DNA from: Xylaria sp. FL1777
Taxonomy: Eukaryota; Ascomycota; Sordariomycetes; Xylariales; Xylariaceae
Assembly: GCA_022578965.1 (NCBI GenBank)
Contig: MU400671.1
Coordinates: forward strand, 30,808 to 94,807
Length of the DNA stretch: 64,000 nucleotides
Direction of reading: 5' to 3'
Below the pieces are notes generated by a model. It ran no database searches. It was not told where the DNA came from and worked only from the letters and a program-made list of their open reading frames with translations. Position 1 is the first letter of the stretch, and every line of letters begins with the position of its first letter. Both the position numbers and the translations under genes were made by a program. Below are positions 58,627 through 64,000 of this stretch, piece after piece.

Positions 58627-61600
58627 TTATTTCTTTCCTTTCTTACGAGATGGGACCACCTTGAAGCCAGCACCTTGGATCGAGCTCGTGTCGCTGGCAT
58701 TGTCTTTATGACTGCTCTTCTTGGCCACCTCGCTCCAGCCACCCGCACTAGTAGATTGAGTATCACCTGAGGGGCTGTTGACTGGCTGTTTCTCTACAAC
58801 ACCTTTTTCTGCTAGCTTCTTGCGCCGGATAAACTCCTGAGCAAAGTGGCGCCCATCCATTGTCTTTGAATTGGCGTAAATGGCGTCTGTGATAATCTCA
58901 GGTAGTGGAGGAAAAGCCATCAAAGTTGACGCAAAGGTATCAACTATAAAAGGTTATTATATGTATTGATCAAAGCAGAGGGCATCCCAGAAGAAATACT
59001 AGAGGGTCGTTGTCATTTGACTTACTGTCCGTAACACCGGTAATACCTCGAGATAGCTGGCTATGCAGCCACTTATTGAACTCATCCATGGCCTCTGTTC
59101 GACCACTGCCAGCCGTGGAAGTAGCACTCTTGAGCGTCGGCCGGGGAGAAGGGGCCGGGGCGCTCGGTGTAGGCTTGAGGCTCGTGGAGCTAGCTGAACG
59201 AACCTGGGAGGCGGGTCCCGTGGGCGGCGCTTTGACCTTACCGCCCGCTCCAACTGTAGCCCAACCCGAGCTGGCTGGTGCGGAAGTTACGTTATTCCCA
59301 CTGGGTGTGCCAGAGATATTCGTAGCACTAGTTTTGCTAGCTAAGTCTGCGTAGCGTTTACCTCCAGACGAGGACAGTCCGCTCTGTGCTGCGAGGTCCC
59401 GGGCCCTTTGCTTACGCGCCTCCTCCTCACGTTGGATATCCGCCAACGTCTTTTTCCTGTCTGATGATAGGTTTGGCGTCGATGGGATCGGTGCACTTCC
59501 TTTTCCTGCCACGGGCTTGATCCAAGGACTGTTCACCGGTCCTGCACTGACGGGAGATGCCGTACCCCAAGTGCTCGAGGTGGGAAGACCAGGTGCAGCT
59601 GCTGCCGTTCTCTCACGCTCACGCGCTGCTTCTTGTTCGAGCACTATACGTCGTGCTAGAGCTGCTGCCTCCTCTGCTTTAGCAGCCTTCAGTGCTTCGG
59701 CTTGCTGGATCTCTTTCAGGCTGGGCCCCTTGTGCGATTCTACGCCATTGTCCCTGGCCCACGGGGCGAGAGGAGGGAGCTGTGTAGATGTTGCAGAGCC
59801 GATATCTGGGGTACCGGATCGAGAACTACTCGCATATTGCTCAGGCAAGTTGGATCGAACACGTTGAGGAGCAGGTGCAGGAAGAGGAGTACCCGAAGGC
59901 GGCGGTGGGAATGGCATGGGTAGTCCACTTAGTTTCGCCGCTACCACCGCAGCCTGAGCCTGTTGATATTCCTTGAACTCTTTATTTGACGCGGCCGACT
60001 CTTTCTTCTGGGCTTGTCGAACAGTTCCTGACTCGTTCGATCGCTCCGGTGGGAACGATGGCTCAGAAGCCTGAGTTGATCGGGCAACCTGGTATGCTGT
60101 TTCGTCTGTGCTCTGTTGGGAACCCCGCACGAGATTCTGCTCTGTAATCTCTGCATCGTGTTGCGCACGGAGCTGCTTAAATTCTTGCAGCCTATCACGG
60201 AACCCTTCGTGATCCTCGACAAGGTCGCTAGGTGCTGGAATTTGGCTACGGTTACCAGGCTCGGGTGAAGGCACACCAATAGGTTGTTGAGAGACGTTCC
60301 CGCCTAACGCTCCCGTGTTGTGCATGCTAGCCAACACCTGGCGCTCGGCACCAGTCAAGTGGTTGAGCTCTCCCTCGCGGAATACATCGAGGACTTGACC
60401 GGAGTTACCGTGCGCGGCGGGTTGACGTGCGGCTAGCGAGTCGAAAAAAGAATTCCCTGTTCCAATTGGGCCGATAGGAGCCTGTGGCGGCGCCGTGATA
60501 GGCGACGTCATGCTTCCGAAGCTTGGTTGACTATGCAAGCTGTGGGCACTGGAATGATGGTTTAAGCCAGGTACGCCTTGCATTGGCATCCGGCCCATTG
60601 CTTGCTGACTGGAAAGATATTCGCGCTGCCGCGCTACGAGATACTGCTCTTCCTGCTTACGTCTCTCTAAATTATTCTGCTCCTCGGCGGTCAAAGTTCG
60701 GCCAAAGCTGGGAAAGGCGGCTAAGAGAGGAGGTTGAATAACACCGCTGGAATTCGGGGAGAACGGACCGCCTTGTGCTGGAGGTCCATGAGGGATGCCA
60801 ATCTGAGGCACTAGAAAGGGTTCGCGGGAATTGCCGATACGCCTGATCAGTTGACCCAGCGGTTCAAACTCTACATCTTCCACTTTCTTGACTCGTAAAT
60901 CCGGCGTGAAGAAGTTAGCCTTATACCAATCGTTCATTTCCAAGCCGGTGAATGGGCCCTGGACACTTCCCTGGGGATCAAGATACGTCCAGCGCATGCG
61001 ATCTGGCATAACCATGGTACGCGCTTGAGCGGAAGGTGGCTCAGAGGACTGGACAGCCGAATAACTAGGAGTATTGCTTGTAGATGTAAATGATTGACCT
61101 GGGGCAGCAGAAATACCACCGTGAAGGATGGGGTCTGTTGCCGCTGGTGTGCGATTTGTCTCGGCATGAGAGGTGAACATGCCCACAAAACCCCCTCTAC
61201 CAGCTCTCATGGCACCGTCTATCTCCCGTCCATGATCATTCAGGGGATTGCGTCCGATTGCACCCAAAGGATTGGCCTGACGGAGATCAGGGATAGAATC
61301 GCTCAGGCTTTCGTTATCATGCGACTGCATCTGCGCTTGCATGGCCGCAGGAAATAAAGAGCCCAGCTTGCTGCCGCGGCTGAACGATCCAGACCCACTA
61401 AGACCTGTTGTGGTTGCAGGACCAAAAACACCTCCAAGGTTACCGAGCCCGGGTGATTGCATGTCGCCCACCTGGCTGAACAAGGAGCCACCAAAGCCGG
61501 AGAACGGAGCTCTCTCGCGGTCGGGGGTGCCAGAAGATGGCCACCCAGAGAGATTTCCTAAGGTAGGGTAGGCCTTAGCGCTGACACTAGACGTCTGGCT

Positions 61601-63558
61601 TCGATCACTGCCATCGACAGCATTATGAGGGAATGACCGTGGCATCCCACTCCCATAATTCAAGCCAGGGTCACCACTGCCTCCATATCCGTGAGACTTA
61701 TCCAAAATCTCATCATGCTCACCTCGTTCCCCTGGAGGGCTGCGGTAAGGATTCGTTTCTGACGGACTTAGCGGGGTAGGGTCGTGTTCACCGTGTCCAC
61801 CGAGGTTCAGTCCAGACATGCCGAAATCACCAGCGGATCCTTTGATCGGCGTATCATACGACTGCATATGGCGTTGGGGATGAGACATGGGAGGGGGACT
61901 CGTATCCTGAGCACCACCAAGTACAGCACTTCCAGAGAGACCTTCGTCACCGAATGGATCCGTGTCAGTTCGAGGACGAGGGCGCCAAGACCGACTCGAC
62001 TCAGCAGTGGAACCGTCACCGAGCTTGTTGGCCGTGTTCTCCGAGGTATCTCTCGGAATTAAATGAGCCAAACGACTCTCACCTCGTGTATTTCCAGGAC
62101 GCTTCTCCCCAATAGTCGAGCCGGGCAGCGCAAAGTTCCCAAAGCTACCAAGCCCAGATAACCCGCCTGATACAGATGTTTGCCACGGCGAAGGACCACC
62201 AAAAGCCGTCGTGCTGGTGGCCGTGTTGGTGCGGGAGACACCAGCGACTGATATGGGCTTGGTTGCGGTGTCTCTCACCCCCAGCTCGTCCTCGGGCTCC
62301 TCATACATAGAATCTTTGGCATCAGTATTCTTCCGATCTAACCAGAGTGAAGTATTGTCTCGGGAGGGGCGATTGGCAGATACGGGCGAACTCAACCCTC
62401 CGCCCGCTGAAAAAGGATTGGTATCTCCGGTTTCTCGACGTCGTGTTCCTGGACGGGAAGTGGACGTGATTGAAGACAAACCGTAGTTATTAGAAGTACC
62501 TTGGGAGAGAGAAGTCTTCCGACCATTCATACCTCCCCCCGGATGAACCCCTTCCTTATTCTGAGCCGGGGGTTTCATGGTAGAGTTAACATCTGAGAAA
62601 AGCTAATGTAATGTTAAGATTAGCTTCCGGATCTAAGCACCAGTCTGAGAGACTGAGTTATGCGGCTAAACCCACCTCTTTTTCTTCAGCCGTCATCTCT
62701 TGCAGGCCGATGGCCTTTGTAGATCCCGCTGCATCCCAGCACGTCTCGGGCTCTTGGGGGAGTACATGGGAGTCAGTGGGTTTGCCCCATCCACGAGATG
62801 ATAGACCATTGGTGTGACCAGGACTCCAGCCCGAAACAAAGAAGGCAGAAACATCGGGTTGTTGGAAGCGCAAGTCCTGTTGCATGTTGCTGAAAATGGA
62901 TAGCATATCTTCGCGGGAATACCTCCGAGGCGCAGTATCTTCAACGACTGTAGAACCAACGGGCATGGCGGCGATAATTGCAGGGTCGTCCGAAGGGGCG
63001 ACGGGTTCTGACGGGTTTGGCGGGTTAAAGGTTTGGCTTGAAGGCGTCGTGGATGTACGACGGAAAGTGAGAGTGCCATTCATCGTGCGTGCTGGCCTAG
63101 ACCTGGATGATCAAGGAGGTTAGCGAAAAACAATAAGTCCGGAAACGCTTATTGGGTGTGAAGACTAGTTAGTGCATATGCGCTTCGAGCCAGACAGATA
63201 CCAAACCATATTTCGCAACAGAGGAGGAATGAGTGCACGAGCCAGGGGCTGGCACCCGTCAGCCAGTGTAGCTTGAACTTAGTATCAAGCTCGGCCATGC
63301 TTATCACAGCAGGTCTGGTAGGTACAGTGTGGAAAGGGGGGAGGCCGTATACAATACAAGGCGGACGAAGGAGATAAGAGGGGAAGTATTGACAGGGTGG
63401 ACAACAGATGTGAAAAACGAATGAGTCCGATACAACGGCACATACCACTCTCCGCTCGCATTCCCACGCCCATCGCCTCTGGCACCTGATCTTGCATCGC
63501 GATTCGAGTTCTGTCCAGCAGCGGCAGACGCGAAAGTGGAAGGGAGATTTGCAGCCAT
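58627..63558 (-). CDS. GYF-domain protein (Smy2/Mpd2-like)
   Basis: Four exons on the minus strand (63558-63446, 63096-62676, 62602-59026, 58943-58627), all GT-AG with matching phases, give 1,475 residues. Exon 1 opens MAANLPSTFASAAAGQN. Exon 2 contains NGTLTFRRTSTTP, RRYSREDMLSIF and the aromatic stretch DVSAFFVSGWSPG. Exon 3 carries a GYF domain at about 710-770: WTYLDPQGSVQGPFTGLEM, then NDWYKANFFTPDLRVKK, which binds proline-rich ligands. The position of the glycine in the canonical GYF/GFF tripeptide is asparagine here (NFF). A long charged coiled coil (about 1000-1180) follows, and the protein ends FKVVPSRKKGKK. Relatives act in COPII traffic and in mRNA decay or translation control. 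The region is otherwise low-complexity. Confidence 0.88.
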
Positions 63559-63905
63559 CTTGACAGGAAGACTGCGAAGGAGGCCGTATTATATGATAGT
63601 ACAGTAGTACAGATATACACACACGATAATCTAGGGATTTTCCCTTATTCTGCTTTAAGATCCCTCCAGACGCAACTGAAGAGACCGAGAGGCAGTGGCA
63701 AATGACGGACAAGGTGGTAGAGACGGGGGGCGTCTCGTCGTTGTCGGTGTCGTATTCGTCGTCACCTGCGTCGGTACAAGCAAAGGCGAGTAGAATGGCC
63801 GAGCGCGCTCGCAGTGGGTTGTTTCTTCGGCGGTGAAGACTTGAGACGGGTCAAGTCCAAAGTGAACGAAGGAGTAAATGCTCGAAGCTATTGCTGGCAG
63901 CAATT
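63559..63905. promoter_or_regulatory. Upstream region of the GYF gene
   Basis: Leader and promoter of the minus-strand GYF gene. Overlapping minus-strand frames are open through here but lack a domain and are taken as shadows or leader. Confidence 0.5.
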
Positions 63906-63929
63906 GGGGGGGGGGGGGGGGGGGGGGGG
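63906..63929 (+). repeat. Run of 24 G
   Basis: An uninterrupted homopolymer at the edge of AT-rich DNA (63930-63978). It could form G-quadruplexes or mark an assembly-sensitive site. Confidence 0.9.
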
Positions 63930-64000
63930 TATTTTTAAATTTATATATTTAAAAAAGTATTTTTTTAATAATTGGTGCGCGGGGGAAAACTAAGAGTGAG

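Noticed and set aside
1..64000. CRISPR arrays, rRNA genes, biosynthetic gene cluster
   Set aside because: No spaced direct-repeat array, no rRNA sequence, and no backbone synthase such as PKS, NRPS or terpene cyclase was seen.

Overview
The window looks like nuclear DNA of a filamentous ascomycete (Pezizomycotina, probably a sordariomycete). The reasons are short GT-AG introns with CTAAC/CTGAC-like branch sites, lineage-typical genes (an APSES-ankyrin factor, a MedA-type developmental regulator, a 2EXR protein, a Cup1-like LYR protein), and repeats destroyed by C-to-T and G-to-A transitions of the repeat-induced point mutation (RIP) kind. The species cannot be named from the sequence.

Layout. 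1-11,171 is an accessory-looking, gene-sparse stretch: an NAD(P)-binding epimerase-like gene with a doubtful exon junction, a nine-exon MFS transporter of the Dal5/ACS type, a small secreted-protein gene with one out-of-frame junction, a GNAT acetyltransferase and a Cup1-like LYR gene. 11,214-24,210 is one extremely AT-rich block made of two nested Ty3/gypsy LTR retrotransposons. The outer one has 221-bp LTRs and a TAGA target duplication. The inner one, 13,808-21,197, has 495-bp LTRs and a TTAAA duplication. Both are heavily mutated. 26,066-37,358 is a compact housekeeping block: Mbp1-like cell-cycle factor, Fta1/CENP-L kinetochore subunit, 2EXR protein, Pep7/Vac1 FYVE protein and Met8 siroheme synthase. 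37,359-49,685 is about 12 kb in which I can support no gene. 49,686-63,558 holds a MedA homologue, an Emw1/TTC27 TPR protein and a GYF-domain protein. The right end has a run of 24 G followed by AT-rich DNA.

The genes do not form one pathway. They are ordinary eukaryotic functions: G1/S transcription, kinetochore, endosome-vacuole traffic, siroheme synthesis, conidial development, cell-wall maintenance, and mRNA or vesicle-linked GYF function. The most informative parts are the nested elements. Their LTR pairs are equal in length, their mutation pattern spares GpC and fades toward the outer edges, and the outer element lies 42 bp from the start codon of the LYR gene. The exon structures rebuilt by hand (MFS, MedA, GYF, GNAT, epimerase) are also useful. 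I found no clearly new multi-gene system.
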